Source: Cepaea nemoralis (Eukaryota > Mollusca > Gastropoda > Stylommatophora > Helicidae). From it: a stretch of DNA of 64,000 bases. The stretch lies in NCBI GenBank assembly GCA_014155875.1, contig JACEFZ010021717.1, positions 36,001-100,000 of the forward strand. Reading direction: 5' to 3'. Below, piece by piece: positions 34,520-46,389 of this stretch. The notes below the pieces were generated by a model. The model had not been told where the DNA came from. It was given only the letters and a program-made list of their open reading frames with translations, and did no database searches. Position 1 is the first letter of the stretch. The number at the start of each line of letters is the position of its first letter. The position numbers and the translations under genes were made by a program.

Positions 34520-34601
<82 letters not shown>

Positions 34602-35217
34602 CTCTTCACCGACTTCTTGGTCTACCTCGGGGTCTACGGTCATTTATTTCCTGAGTGTAAGCAAGTTTTGTTTCCCTATTATCTTCCATTCTTTCTATAT
34701 GCCCCAGCCATTGCAGTCTATTAACCTTCATGATACCAGTGATTAGCGGGGACTTAAACAGATCATAAATGTCTTTGTTACTACTTCTTTTCCACTCTCC
34801 ACTTTGTGTATCCCTAATGGGTCCAAAGATGCGTCTTAAAATTTTGTTCTCAAAGGTTTGTAACAAGGCTTCGTCTCCTTTCGTTGTACTCCTGGTTTCA
34901 GAGCCATACAGCACAACTGGTCTGATCAGTGTTTTGTATATTGTGATCTTGGTGTTACGAGATAGCGCCTTTGATTTTAGTAGATGTTGTAGTGCATAGT
35001 AAATCTTATTTCCAGAGATGATTCTAGCTTGTATTTCTTCCCTTATTATGTTGGAGCAGTTGAATATTGTACCCAGGTATTTGTATGTTTCCGCTCTTTT
35101 AATGGTCATATTATCTATGTCTATGTGGACAGAGTTTTTAACCGTTCCTTCTCTTGAAACTACCATATATTTTGTCTCATCTTGGTTGATAACCAGCCCC
35201 ACTTGTTGAACTTTTTC

Positions 35218-35220
<3 letters not shown>
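34425..35220 (-). pseudogene. LINE reverse transcriptase with AT expansion
   Basis: Frame 35202-34606 reads GLVINQDETKYMVVSREGT, YKYLGTIF, LYGSETRSTTKGDEALLQTF, LGHIERMEDNRETKLA and RRPRGRPR. The reading is then cut by (AT)n at 34521-34598. After it, CAGACCTACAAGCACTTGGA resumes the C-terminus, ending RDEWRR. It aligns with the copy at 54052-54548. 5'-truncated at about 35220, beside a second AT tract. Confidence 0.92.
34521..34598. repeat. AT microsatellite grown inside a LINE frame
   Basis: About 39 AT units. The homologous site in the 54.4-kb copy is only GATAATATACATACAGATC. Confidence 0.97.
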
Positions 35221-35295
<75 letters not shown>

Positions 35296-35299
35296 TATA

Positions 35300-35339
<40 letters not shown>
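35221..35339. repeat. AT microsatellite
   Basis: Nearly pure TA repeats with two small breaks near 35288 and 35306, at the 5' truncation point of the LINE. Confidence 0.97.
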
Positions 35340-35341
<2 letters not shown>

Positions 35342-36046
35342 AAGGAAATAATTTCTCACTTAGATGTAATTGTAAAAAAGAAAAATGGGCAACATTTGAA
35401 ATTCTGAAGATGATAAATTAATAAGCACGAAAATCTCTTATATATAAAAAAGGATGTATGTGTGTGTGTGTCCTTTATGCGTTCGCGAACGGTCCATCCG
35501 ATTGAGATGAAATTTTCTACACGTCTTCCTTTCATTTCCAGTGTGAAATCGGCTGCTTACTTAATATTATTTAATTTTTCATTTTACATTGTAATTTCTA
35601 TACAGCTAGGGGACTTAACTCTAGAAAAGTTATTTCAAGGGGCATAACTTTTAATAACATTGCTGTATAACTTACAGTCATATTGTTGCATCGTTTTCAA
35701 AGATTTATAAACTCTTTGTCTATAGTTATGTACCGGCATATGAGTTATAATAAATAATGATACAACCTTTAAGGCATTTTTAAAGTTTTCATAAACATAA
35801 TGCATAATGCATAATATTGTAACTCATCTTTTTATACTTACGAAGTTATCTACAGTCATGCAGGTGATTAGAAATGGTTTTCATTAGAAATAATGGATGG
35901 TGTGTGGAAGGACATTCTTTTAAGTTACTTTATTTTGTTGTATGAATTTAATGAGACGCTACACGCCAGGAGCTGGGCGAAGCCACGCCGGGTCAGATAG
36001 ATAGACAGACCCACCTTTTCGCTACAGTTATCTACAGACATATGCG

Positions 36047-36985
36047 TTATAATCCTCCTCCTCCCTCCTCCTACCCTCTTTCCTCTTCCCCTCCCTCTTC
36101 CATCCTCCTCCTCCCTCTTTCTCCTCCTCCTCTCCTCTTCCTCTGCCTCCTCCTTCCTCCTCCTCCTTCCTCCTCCTACCTCCTCCCTCTCCCTCCTCCT
36201 AATCACTCCTCTTCCTCCCTCCTACCTTCTCCTCCTCTCTCCTCCTACTCCCTCCTCCTACTACGTCCTCCCCTCCCCCTCATCCTCTCCTCCTCCTCCT
36301 TCTCCTCCCTCTTCCTCCCTCCTCCTACCTCCTCCTCCTCCCTCTCCTCCTCCCTCCTCCTCATCCCTCCTCCTCCCTTCTCCTCCCCCTCCTCATCCTC
36401 TCCTCCTCCCTCCTCCTCCTCCCTCTACATCCTCCCTCCTCCTCCCTCCACATCCCTCCTCCCTCCTCCTCCTCCCCCTCCTTCTCCTCTCTCCTCCTTC
36501 TCCCTCTTCCTCCTCCCTCCTCCTCCCTCCTCCCTTTCCCTCAGCCTCCTCCCTCCTCCCTCCTCCTCCTCCTCCTCCTCCTCCTCTCATCCATCTCCTC
36601 CTCACTCTCCTCCTCCTCCTCCTCCTCCTCCTCCTTCTTTCTTCTCCTCCCTCCTTCTCCCCCTCCTCCTCCTCCCTCCTTCCGCTCCCTCCTCCTCCCC
36701 CTCCTCCCTCCTCCTCCCTCTTCCCCTCCTCCTCCCTCCTTCCTCCTTCCTCATCCTCCTCCCTCCCTTCCTCCTCCTCTCCTCCTCTCCTCCTCCTCCT
36801 CTCTCCTCCTCCTAATTCCCTGCCTCTCCCTCCTATTCCTCCCTACTCCTCCTCCTCCCTCCTCTTCCCTCCTCCTCCTCTCTCCGCCTATCTCTTCCTC
36901 CCCCCTCCTCCTCCTTCTCCTCCTTCCTCCACCTCCCTCTTCCTCCTCCCAGCTCCTACTCCTCCTTTTTCTTCTTCTGCTGCTG
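36047..36985. repeat. Polypyrimidine tract, about 940 bp of CCT/CTCC
   Basis: The plus strand is almost pure C/T in CCT, CTCC and CCCT blocks, with rare A, ending in a short CTG run. The strand asymmetry would favour triplex (H-DNA) structures. The 257-codon Ser/Pro/Leu frame is an artefact. Confidence 0.97.
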
Positions 36986-37119
36986 CTGCTGCCGCCGCTC
37001 CATTTACCCAAGTTAATTGTTGGGGAAGATGTAAAGATCTTTCAAGTGCTCTTTCTAATGCTTTTTGTAAGTTGGTCTTCGTTTATCTAATGTTGTTCTA
37101 ACTGCAACCAATAAATGAT

Positions 37120-37120
<1 letters not shown>

Positions 37121-37159
<39 letters not shown>

Positions 37160-37167
37160 GAGGGAGG

Positions 37168-37219
<52 letters not shown>

Positions 37220-37303
37220 GTCGGGAACGGGAACTTATATGACTACTTATATGAATTTAATTAGATGCTCCCCTTCAGGGGCTGGGCGAAGCCGGACCGG
37301 GTC

Positions 37304-37346
<43 letters not shown>

Positions 37347-37370
37347 GAGACAGACAGACAGAGAGGGAGG

Positions 37371-37444
<74 letters not shown>

Positions 37445-37469
37445 GAGGGAGGGACAGACAGACAGACAG

Positions 37470-37515
<46 letters not shown>

Positions 37516-37523
37516 GAGGGAGG

Positions 37524-37607
<84 letters not shown>

Positions 37608-37608
37608 G
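37121..37608. repeat. CAGA microsatellites with GAGGGAGG interruptions
   Basis: Two blocks (37121-37220 and 37303-37608) of CAGA, separated by a partial Helitron end. GAGAGGGAGGGACAGA recurs at 37156, 37360, 37442 and 37514, forming an irregular higher-order pattern. Confidence 0.97.
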
Positions 37609-37703
37609 TCGGTAACGGGAACGAGAACTTATATGACTACTTATATGAATTAAATGAGATGCTCCCCACCAGGGCCTGGGCGAAGCCGGGCCGGGTCAGC
37701 TAG

Positions 37704-39130
37704 TATAAGATAAAGAAGAACGTAATAAAATACGTAAAGAAATCGTCAATAATAAAGGTTATACGGATAAAGATGAGGTAATGGATTTTATTGACCCTGT
37801 GTCACCTCATTTAGCATGGCATTCTTCCATAGAACGTCAAGACTCGCTTGGCGAGGACATAGGCTTCGCGAGAACATGGGCTTCGCGAGGACATTGGCTT
37901 TTGCGAGGACATGGTACAAAAGGTCAATTCTGCAGCTTTAGCCATGATCCCCAGATGTCTCCGACAAAAATTGTACTGACGGTTTGAGGGACACTGCGAA
38001 TACGAACTCACTCCTTTCACAGCGCGAGACGGACGGCTTGATCACTTTCATATCGACCTCTCCGCCCCCGCCCCCACCCCCCGACTCTAAGAAAGAGCAG
38101 GAAAAGAAAACAATAAATAGTAAACAGATCTCAAAAATCTCAAAACGAAAAGGCGCGAAAGAAATATAACCAAATCGTAAATGCACGGATATTGGGACAA
38201 TTCATAGAAAATGTTGACATTCCATGAACAAATAACTTACATGTAGGAAAACATGAAATGCTTTGGGAAGCATACAATCGAAAGACATTAATGGGGCACA
38301 ATAATATAATTACTAGATTGACAGAGTGCAAACAAGAGCTATAGCACGATAATAGACCAGGGGCAAATATTCGAGACAATGGTGAGAGTTCGTGAATACC
38401 CGCTTCAGAAGTTGCAGGAACATAGAATGAAATATAAAGCAATGAAAGACATCAGGATCAAACAACATTAATGTTGGGGAAATTGAGGCCTTTGGAGATT
38501 TTGGAAACGAAATGATACATGTATGAAGTGATATCTATATAATAATGGCTACATTCCATATGTATAGCTCAACAAAGGAAACTATGTACTTTAGATTGTG
38601 AAGATCATGGCATAGTAAGCTATATGAGCCACAACAAGAAACTATTACCAAAGATAATTATAAGAACAGTAAGACACTAAATTAATAAACACGATTAAAA
38701 AGAAATGAGTGATTAACAATGAAGAATTATGGAGGAATAGGGCAAAAACAATGCCATATACACTTTCAGAACACTGTTTTAAAGATCTTTAAAAGTAAAA
38801 CAGTCTTAACTTATGTTTCGTAGACTATACAATATAAAATAACTCATAGCAATGCAGGTTTATAGAACAGAATTACGAAAATATACAAGACTTGCGGGCG
38901 ATTAGCCTTTATCAGCAAACAAATACATACACAAAACACAACATATACTCACGGAGAAACGCTTCTAGTGAATACGAGTACATTAAGTCATAAGGAAGGG
39001 ATAAGTGGAATAAAAAGGTGGAAAGATGAAATATTATTTTGTTTGTTAGTCGGAGAGCGATTGCAGTGAATATACAGGAGAAAGACCCGAGAAATACCGT
39101 GCATTTGATGACACGTTAAATATGAATTAA
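37704..39130. other. No recognised gene
   Basis: A plus-strand frame to 37987 (DKDEVMDFIDPVSPHLAWH) contains a small CTTCGCGAG-type internal repeat, with no family features. The rest is AT-rich and unassigned. Confidence 0.4.
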
Positions 39131-39134
39131 ATCC

Positions 39135-39255
39135 ATGTCTTTGGAGGTTAGGAAGTGAATTCTTGCATGCTATATAAAAGCAGCTGTAACATTTGGTTGT
39201 CAATCCCGGACACTTAGCAAATAAGCCAAAAAACTCTTCAAGCATCTGAGATGAT
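39135..39255 (+). pseudogene. LINE thumb fragment
   Basis: GAATTCTTGCATGCTATATA and AACATTTGGTTGTCAATCC match the fragment at 41105-41240 closely. Both read like the ESWTVSEQAKNLFK region of LINE reverse transcriptases. Confidence 0.6.
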
Positions 39256-39271
39256 GTTTTAAAAAGTAATA

Positions 39272-39440
39272 CAGTCAAACCACGGGTTACGAACGCCTCA
39301 CGTCACGAACAATTCGTGTTACGAAGAACAACTTCGAAAATTTTTTGTCTCGGGTAACGAACAGTGCCTCGGGTTACGAACGAAGGCGAGGGAGAGAACA
39401 AGATTTAACGTTGGAGACAAACGATCGCTTAGAGTACAAA
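39272..39440 (+). mobile_element. Possible pogo/Tigger-like end
   Basis: TA then CAGTCAAACCACGGGTTACG, with GGGTTACGAAC repeated inside. This looks like the start of pogo-type elements (CAGT... with TTACGAACG repeats). The opposite end was not found. Confidence 0.5.
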
Positions 39441-39874
39441 CGAAGGCCACACAGTATTAACATCGCTTAGCTCTAGCCAAGTAGCCTAGTTTTGCACACG
39501 TGCACAGCGTCGCTTTCATTGGCCTTACTACACAGCAGTAAAAGATTTCTTAGCAGTGGCACTGTGTTCAGTTTATTTTTTTCATTATTTTCCTTGTTAA
39601 CGAAAAATTCATTGTGAACCATCATCTCCCCCTCCCTCCCCTCCCCCCCCCCCCAAAAAAAATAAATAAATAAATAAATGTTGCTAACAGGGCAGTAAAC
39701 CTGATGAATGATAACGCAATGGCCCACTTCAGATAGATTCTCCAGCAAAAGAAGCGACATATTTCCCTTGATAGTTTCTTGGTGCAGAAAGATTCCCAGT
39801 CGGTTGCCAAGAAAAAGCGACAAGAAACTCCTGAAACTAATGATTCAGAATAGCAAAGAAAGTGACAAATTTCC

Positions 39875-40770
39875 CACACGGCTGTGTTCAGTGGCATCAA
39901 TATGGGACACCTACGGGAGTTCAAGTATCTAGGCACACGACTGTGTTCAGTGGTATCAATCTGTGACACCTACAGGAGCTCAAGTATCCAGGCACACGGC
40001 TGTGTTCAGTGGTATCAATCTGTGACACCTACAAGAGTTTAAATATCCAAGCACACGGCTGTTTTCAGTGGTATCAATCTGGGACACCTACAGGAGTTCA
40101 AATATCCAAGCACACGGCTGTTTTCAGTGGTATCAATCTGTGACACCTACAAGAGTTTAAATATCCAAGCACACGGCTGTTTTCAGTGGTATCAATCTGG
40201 GACACCTACAGGAGTTCAAATATCCAGGCACACGGCTGAGTTAAGATGGAGGACGACTTAGAGTCAGTGGCATCAATCTGGGAAACCTACAGGTGTTCAA
40301 GTATCCATGCACACGGCTGTGTGTTCAGTGGCATCAATATGGGACACCTACGGGAGTTCAAGTATCCAGGCACACGACTGTGTTCAGTGGTATCAATCTG
40401 GGACACCTACAGGAGTTCAAGTATCCAGGCACACGACTGTGTTCAGTGGTATCAATCTGGGACACCTACAGGAGTTCGAATATCCAGGCGCACGGCTGTT
40501 TTCAGATGGAGGACGACCTCCAGTCATTGATATCAATCTGGGACACCTACAGGAGTTCAACTATCCAGGCACACGACTGTGCTCAGATGGAGGACGACCT
40601 CCAGTCAGTGGTATCATATTGGGACACCTACAGGAGGTGAAGTATCCAGGAAAACGACTGTTTTCAGATGGAGGACGATCTCCAGTCAGTGGTATCAGAT
40701 TGGGACACCTACAGGAGGTGAAGTATTCAGGCAAACGACTGTGTTCAGATGGAGGACGATCATAGCAACA
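39875..40770. repeat. 59-bp minisatellite with a longer variant, about 14 copies
   Basis: The base unit CACACGGCTGTGTTCAGTGG with ATCAATCTGGGACACCTACA and GGAGTTCAAGTATCCAGG is 59 bp. Later copies (from about 40500) carry an extra GATGGAGGACGACCTCCAGT block, making a longer subtype. Plus-strand frames over it are artefacts. Confidence 0.95.
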
Positions 40771-40798
40771 AAGAGAAGAAGAAAACAAGCTATAAGTT

Positions 40799-40926
40799 CA
40801 TCTGATTCCATGACAATCTACCATAACGTCCATCTGATTCCATGACAATCTACCATAACGTCCATCTGATTCCATGACAATCTACCATAACGTCCATCTG
40901 ATTCCATGACAATCTACCATAACCCC
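40799..40926. repeat. 32-bp minisatellite, 4 copies
   Basis: CATCTGATTCCATGACAATC with TACCATAACGTC, four perfect or near-perfect copies directly after the 59-bp array. Confidence 0.95.
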
Positions 40927-41079
40927 TACCCCGTCCAACCTCAGAAGAGAAATTATATTAGGGTCCAGATTAATAATCCTGTGACCGAGTCAGTCACAAT
41001 TAGGATATTAATTTGAAGGTGACTGTTGTCTAAAGAAGGCAATGGCTTTAAATGCATTTGATAAAAGAAAAACATCTTA

Positions 41080-41475
41080 TGCAATAAATCCAATCTTTTG
41101 TGATTAGGAAGAGAAGTTGTGCATGCTACATAGAAGCAGTTCTAACATTTGGTTGTGAATCCTGGACAGTTAGTGAACAAGCAAAAAATCTCTTCAAGGA
41201 TCTGAGATGAGGTTTTACAGGAGACTACTATAATTGATTGGACAGCGAAACAAACATGATTTTTCACAAACACAAGAACGAGGTAGTAACTTGCTTTGGC
41301 ATTATGTGACGATCTGGAACATAGTGTGACAATTTAAAAAATTAATTGTGGAAAGAAAGACAGAGGCAGACAGCGATAGAAGTTTCCTTGACACCATTAT
41401 ATCATGCTAGGTGACGGGTCAGCATATGAAAGAACACGCTATTGGAGATAGCGTTGTGGAGAAGTCGATTGCCCA
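41080..41475 (+). pseudogene. LINE reverse transcriptase C-terminal remnant
   Basis: Broken reading: CESWTVSEQAK, EMRFYRRLL, and later KKDRGRQR and RTRYWR. This is the thumb to basic-tail order of the LINE family, with many breaks. Confidence 0.68.
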
Positions 41476-41479
41476 CATG

Positions 41480-42175
41480 TGTCGGATGACATTCTAGATC
41501 TCGAATTACTTTCTAGATCTCGAATTTACCTGTTGTTTTATGCTTCATGTTTGAAGCGTTCGCCTAGATCTGTGTTGCTTTGGTTTCTTTTCGCCGAGCT
41601 TCCTAATCGTCAGGTCTCCCTCTCTCTTTCCCATAAAACGTCGGCAAGGCATATTATGATGGAAAGTTTCAAGGGAAACAATTACTGATAATATATTTTC
41701 CCAGCTTAATACAGAAGTTGTCTACCGTTATTTATTTACTGAACCTGTTGGTAAATAGAAAGTCATCGACCGTCTATCTACACGCCTTAAGGATCATTTA
41801 GTATATGATGCCACACCCATGTTTGTACAGATCAAGTTGGCATCTTGTGGGGGATTGGGTCAATACCCCAAAGCAGTCCTTACTTGTCAAGATATTCCCT
41901 GCTTTCTATTTAGGCTGGGTCAACATGGGAGCCAGGCCATTTTGATTTTGCCAATTCGAATCAGCCCCGATGTGAATGGAACCCATGCCCACCAGGCAGG
42001 CAGCCGATCGTCTAATCATCACGCTAGAGCACTCGCCTGTATAGTGGGGTTCTTATATAATAATGCTAAGAGCAGAAGGTGAGTAGCGGCCAGGCCCTTA
42101 CATCCGGGGGATTTGACTTACATATTCTCTAAATGTGAATTATTATTATTCATTTTACTCAATGTTTTTTGTCAG
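41480..42175. other. No recognised gene; short dispersed motif at 42078-42112
   Basis: GAGTAGCGGCCAGGCCCTTA with CATCCGGGGG also occurs at 51456 and 51573. Otherwise unassigned. Confidence 0.5.
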
Positions 42176-42177
42176 TC

Positions 42178-42265
42178 ATCATCATTATCACCACCACCAC
42201 CAACCATTTCACCATCATCATCTTCACCATCAATACCATTATCATTATCATCATCACTACCTTCA
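42178..42265. repeat. CAT/CAC imperfect trinucleotide tract
   Basis: CATCATCATTATCACCACCA and similar triplets. Simple sequence. Confidence 0.85.
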
Positions 42266-42595
42266 TGCTCAAGAGTAGAACGGACAGGTATTAATTCGGA
42301 TATTGGTCACCAGGTCCATCGATGCGTGCTTCCGTTGGGATAGACAGTGTAAGGCCATCATCACATACCCTGTCATGGAGTCAAGTGTGTTAACTCTTTG
42401 TCTTATCACAGTTTTTACTACACGTGCTATACTGACATATCATCTGGTCTCATTTCATCATGTCGCTCCATTGCAAAGTCGTCATTAAAACTAAAATAAA
42501 GAACCACTTACCAAGAACCACTTACTACGCTGTAAGGTTTTTTGACAACATTGTTCAAGTTAGTTCATTGTCCTTTACATGAGTCGTTACCAACC
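42266..42595. other. No recognised feature
   Basis: Unassigned sequence between the trinucleotide tract and a SINE fragment. Confidence 0.4.
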
Positions 42596-42599
42596 CTAG

Positions 42600-42722
42600 G
42601 ATTTATTTCGGCTTTGTGTTATTTACTAGGCAAATTTTTAGCGTGCCATTGCTTTGTGAGTGACGGACGCTCAAACCATAGAAATCGACGCAAGGCGGAC
42701 AGCTATCAAACCACCAACAGCT
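42600..42722 (-). mobile_element. SINE family A fragment
   Basis: The minus strand has GCCTTGCGTCGATTTCTATG, CACAAAGCAATGGCACGCTA and TTTGCCTAG, the middle of the family. Confidence 0.68.
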
Positions 42723-42779
42723 TATATTGAATAATGAACTCGGTATGTCGGGTATGTGTGGAGCATGTTCACTGCCCTT

Positions 42780-43210
42780 AACACCCCATCAGTGGCTGGG
42801 AATATGGCACTTGTTACATAATATATATAGAGCAACGGACACTCCATGGGTGATGTGTTCAGTGTGGCACTTGTCCCATCATATTTTTAGAACAATGGAC
42901 ACTCTATAGATGATGTGTTTAGTTTGGCACTTGTCCTATTATATTTATAGAGCAATGGACACTCCATGGGTGATGTGTTCAGTGTGGCACTTGTCCCATC
43001 ATATTTATAGAGAAATGGATATTTTATAGGTGATGTGTTCAGTGTGGCACTGGTCCCATCATATGTACAGAGCAATGGATACTCTATAGGTGATGTGTTC
43101 AGTGTGGCACTTGTCCTATCATATTTATAGAACAATGGATACTATGGGTGATGTGTTCAGTGTGGCACTTGTCCCATCATATTTATAGAGCAATGGACAC
43201 TCCATGGGGT
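42780..43210. repeat. 60-bp minisatellite, about 7 copies
   Basis: GTGTTCAGTGTGGCACTTGT recurs at 42855, 42915, 42975, 43035, 43095 and 43152, with moderate divergence. Confidence 0.94.
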
Positions 43211-43249
43211 ATGTGGTGAGTATTCCACCGGTCATCTGTACCTTTCAGA

Positions 43250-43335
43250 CCATGACCTCGTATCCGCTCGAGACTGGATTGACCTGCGACCCCTTACGGG
43301 GTCTAGCCATTGCGCCTCCGTGGTAAATCCTACTA
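43250..43335 (-). mobile_element. Possible tRNA-like SINE head
   Basis: Minus strand: GAGGCGCAATGGCTAGACC and GCAGGTCAATCCAGTCTCG resemble A and B regions. Weak. Confidence 0.35.
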
Positions 43336-43339
43336 CTAC

Positions 43340-44030
43340 TTATGATTAACTGATTCAGTGCCAAAACAAAAGTTGATTTGGACCTTACATGGTTTTCAAT
43401 CAAACGAACTCGTATTATAATGTCAACTTCCACTTACTGAGCATTGATATTGTGGTAGATACCATGAAGCGAAACAAATAACACAATGATGTTAGTTTGG
43501 CGATATATCGCCCTTCTGTACAAATGGGAAGTCACATGTGACGATATATTATCCTTCAGCAGTAAATCAGATAAACGCGCAACAACTTCTTGCTAGGTTA
43601 GCAGATGAAACATTTTGCGGTCGCGACTCCTGACTGGGGTACTGGGAAAGGGAACTGTTCTTCATTTTATTTATTGACTTACCGTTTAGAAGCACAGATG
43701 CGCGTAAAGGCTGGAGAGAAGACAAGGAGATCGGGGAGTTATAATTATCAACAGTGAGGAAAGCTAGGTCTGAAGAATCAAGAACAGACATCAGATTATG
43801 TTGGAGGAGCAATTTCTGCACGGGAAGATGAAACTATTCTTTATTTCATTTGTCGATGCATCCCTCAGGAGAACAATTGAACGTAAAGGCTGAAAAGAAG
43901 AACGGGAGACCCGGGTAGATATATTATCTGCAATGCAGGGGTTAGCAGCTTTCTCCGTTAACTCCGAATACGCTCGTCACGTGACGCGACGAGAATTAGC
44001 AGTGGTTCGAATCGCAAAAGTGACTTATGA
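43340..44030. other. No recognised gene; loose direct repeat
   Basis: About 150 bp at 43630-43745 is loosely repeated at 43815-43940 (GCGTAAAGGCTGGAGAGAAG and ACGTAAAGGCTGAAAAGAAG). No function is apparent. Confidence 0.5.
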
Positions 44031-44034
44031 GAGT

Positions 44035-44150
44035 ATGGAGCCGGTTGCTCAGAAAGTCGTGGCGTGCTGATGAGCGTAATCTAGCCTAGGAATCAACATA
44101 CAGCTGAAAGATGCTGATGTTGACCGCAATATCCTGAAACAGGATGGAAA
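44035..44150 (+). mobile_element. SINE family A, 3' part
   Basis: CCTAGGAATCAACATACAGC, TGCTGATGTTGACCGCAATA and TCCTGAAACAGGATGG match the family end. Confidence 0.72.
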
Positions 44151-44382
44151 CGCGGGAAAAAAAAATGCAAAACGATGCGATATATACGTCTCAAGAGACA
44201 AGAAAAGATATCAAATCCTGCTGGAAGAACGAATTCTGAAGCTGCTCTATCAGTGCACATGCCATGGAGTATTAGTCATCTGGACAGAAGAGCCAATGAC
44301 AACCAAAAACTCCATGAGCAAACGTTGGACGACGCTTTCTGGCCATACATGGAGGGTATCGTGGGCAACTATGAGACAAGAT

Positions 44383-44484
44383 GGCTGGATATCGCGTGCT
44401 TTGTGTATTATTACCATATGGATCACTAGCAAATGGCTGGATATCGCGTGCTTTGTGTATTATTACCATATGGATCACTAGCAA
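44383..44484. repeat. Perfect 50-bp tandem duplication
   Basis: TGGCTGGATATCGCGTGCTT through ATGGATCACTAGCAA occurs twice back to back. Recent local duplication. Confidence 0.95.
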
Positions 44485-44699
44485 TGGATGAAGTTCAAGA
44501 AGTCAGATAAGACCTTGGAGAAGATATACTTGAGTACGGTTGTCAAAATGGCAAGAAGGGACAATGTCCATACGCTAACGGAAGTAGATCCAGCAGAGCC
44601 ACGCCAAAGATGGGCTGCACAATAAGAGAAGACTGATATTGAGAACTGCCATGACAGACCAGCAGTCACGGCTCAAGATATTTATGGGCAAACACCCTG

Positions 44700-45000
44700 A
44701 ACTGTCAGAGTAGGAAACATAGATTGCCTGGAAGAGGCTAAAGAAACTAGCAAATTATACGCAACAATAGAAAAGAACATAACATAAGGTCATAACATTA
44801 AAAGAGAGGCAATGGAACTGCTCGAAAGATCTGCGGTAAAAGCGACAGAGGCAGTCAGAGATAAATGATGCAGGATTGTCTAAGACCCTGGCATGGAGTA
44901 ATATCCTTGACAGAATTGATCAAATACACCAAAGATTGAGATTTGTTGAAAGACACGAATGGATACGCCATTTGGCAGGGTGCATGATGATGACAATAAT
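44700..45000 (+). pseudogene. LINE reverse transcriptase C-terminal remnant
   Basis: Broken reading includes IKREAMELLERSAVKA, WSNILDRIDQIHQRLRF and HEWIRHLAG, then GCATGATGATGAC. This matches the end of the LINE family, with its TGA-type tail. Confidence 0.65.
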
Positions 45001-45055
45001 GAAAGCGCTGCTCCTTTATATCAGCAGGTGGTACTGATGACCCTGACTTCACACT

Positions 45056-45400
45056 TGGCTATTATGGCAACGTTGTAGCAGGTGGCATCTGCCCGGGCTA
45101 GTCTTTATGTTGCTGGCACAGGAGCAACGCTGTGGCAGATGATACCCAACCAGGCTATTCTTTATGTTGCTGTCAAAGGAGTTACGTTGTGACAAATGAC
45201 GTCCACCCGGGGTAGTCTTTATGTTGCTGTCAAAGGAACAACGCTGTAGCAGATGGTACATACCCGGGCTAGTCTTTATGTTGCTGTCAAAGAAACTACG
45301 TTGTAGCAGATGACATCCGCTAGTGCTAGTCTTTATGTTGCTGTCAAAGAAACTACGCTATAGCAGATGCCATCCTGGCTAGTCTTTATGTTGCTGTCAG
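45056..45400. repeat. 57-bp minisatellite, 6 copies
   Basis: CTTTATGTTGCTG recurs at 45103, 45160, 45217, 45274, 45331 and 45384. Copies are diverged, so this is an older array. Confidence 0.93.
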
Positions 45401-45559
45401 GCGATGACATCATTTCCCGTGGACATACATTAGCCGCTGGTAATGAGAGGATTTCTCAAATGCGTCCGGTCAGAGACTAATTGCCCATCAGTCCGTCCGT
45501 GTGCGGAGGATGCTAACTGGAACTGCCTGCTAGGTAAATTTGATTCTGCATTTATTGGA

Positions 45560-45745
45560 CTTTTTGTGATATTCAAAGCAATTTTAGTTCGACAGGTTTG
45601 TCAGTTGCTTTCTGAATAGCAAACGTATCATGCCATGGAGATCAACGTAAAGCCATCTGCTTCTAAACCGCCCGTGGTAGATTTCGCACTTTCGACTCGA
45701 TATGTCTGAAACTGCGCGTCTCACTACCCTCTAAGCCACAGATCT
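45560..45745 (-). mobile_element. SINE family A, diverged
   Basis: Minus strand: TGGCTTAGAGGGTAGTGAGA (A region), ATCGAGTCGAAAGTGCG, AGAAAGCAACTGACAAACC and ATATCACAA. Order fits the family with considerable decay. Confidence 0.65.
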
Positions 45746-46385
45746 CATCATCTCATCTCATCTTGTTCCTCTTGTAACTTGCGGTGTTGAGGTGAAACAT
45801 AGAACAGCAGGAGAGTGCCCGTTTATGGACTTGATATATCGAAATTCCCATGGACTCTGCTATTCCCTCTGATCATCATTTACGTGGTCGGCCTCTTCCC
45901 CTGCTTCATTTTGGTCTGTACATCATTGCTTGCTGTGGTATACTGTTAGTTGGTAACCTTAGTTACATGGTTATATCCGTGTGTGTCAGTCCGATTATAC
46001 CTCTTAGTATTTATACGAGCAGTATGAAAATCCCCTGCCGACTTGCTAGGCAGTCGCTAGGTTTAGGACTAACATCTCACCAAGGGTAGCCAAGGGGAGT
46101 CCGTTTTCCCCTGGCGAGCCAGAGCCTCGTTGCCCATGACCTCGCGGTCATGGTTTCCCGGTCTACATCACGGGGAAATGAGCTTGACTAGGGCAGTCTG
46201 CGGGTCATCGACAGGCTACTAATTTTCACTTTTCACCCCTCCTGGGAGAGGCTAACCGATGTTAACCCTGCTGACTGCAGGGCCAGGCGCAGTCCACACC
46301 TTGTAGACCTCCAAGCCACGGATGCCGTTACTAAATTAAACAAATACACCGGCGCAGATAATTGTCTATACCAGGACAGAGCAGT
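45746..46385. other. No recognised gene
   Basis: Contains a perfect palindromic arm, CATGACC-TCGC-GGTCATG, at 46135-46152. Otherwise unassigned. Confidence 0.4.
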
Positions 46386-46389
46386 CATC

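Larger units (their letters stand above)
35434..37703 (+). mobile_element. Helitron, non-autonomous
   Basis: It starts TCTCTTATATATAAAAAAGG after an A and ends CTAG before a T, the 5'-TC...CTRR-3' layout with A/T insertion used by Helitrons. The 3' end has a GC hairpin just before CTAG (GGCCTGG-GCGAAG-CCGGGCC at about 37673-37692). The 5' part (to about 36000) has CCTTTATGCGTTCGCGAAC and GAGATGAAATTTTCTACACG. Partial duplicates of the 3' end occur at 35965-35997 and 37245-37303, each running into CAGA repeats. No Rep/helicase gene. Confidence 0.82.

Noticed and set aside
36042..36815. 257-codon Ser/Pro/Leu frame
   Set aside because: Pure product of the CCT/CTCC tract; stops are nearly impossible without purines.
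37781..37987. Small protein with a FARTWASRGHW-type repeat
   Set aside because: The repeat comes from a short GCTTCGCGAG nucleotide repetition; no family resemblance or gene context.
40246..40845. Overlapping plus-strand frames of 88-152 codons
   Set aside because: They follow the 59-bp minisatellite in several frames, with no conserved protein features.
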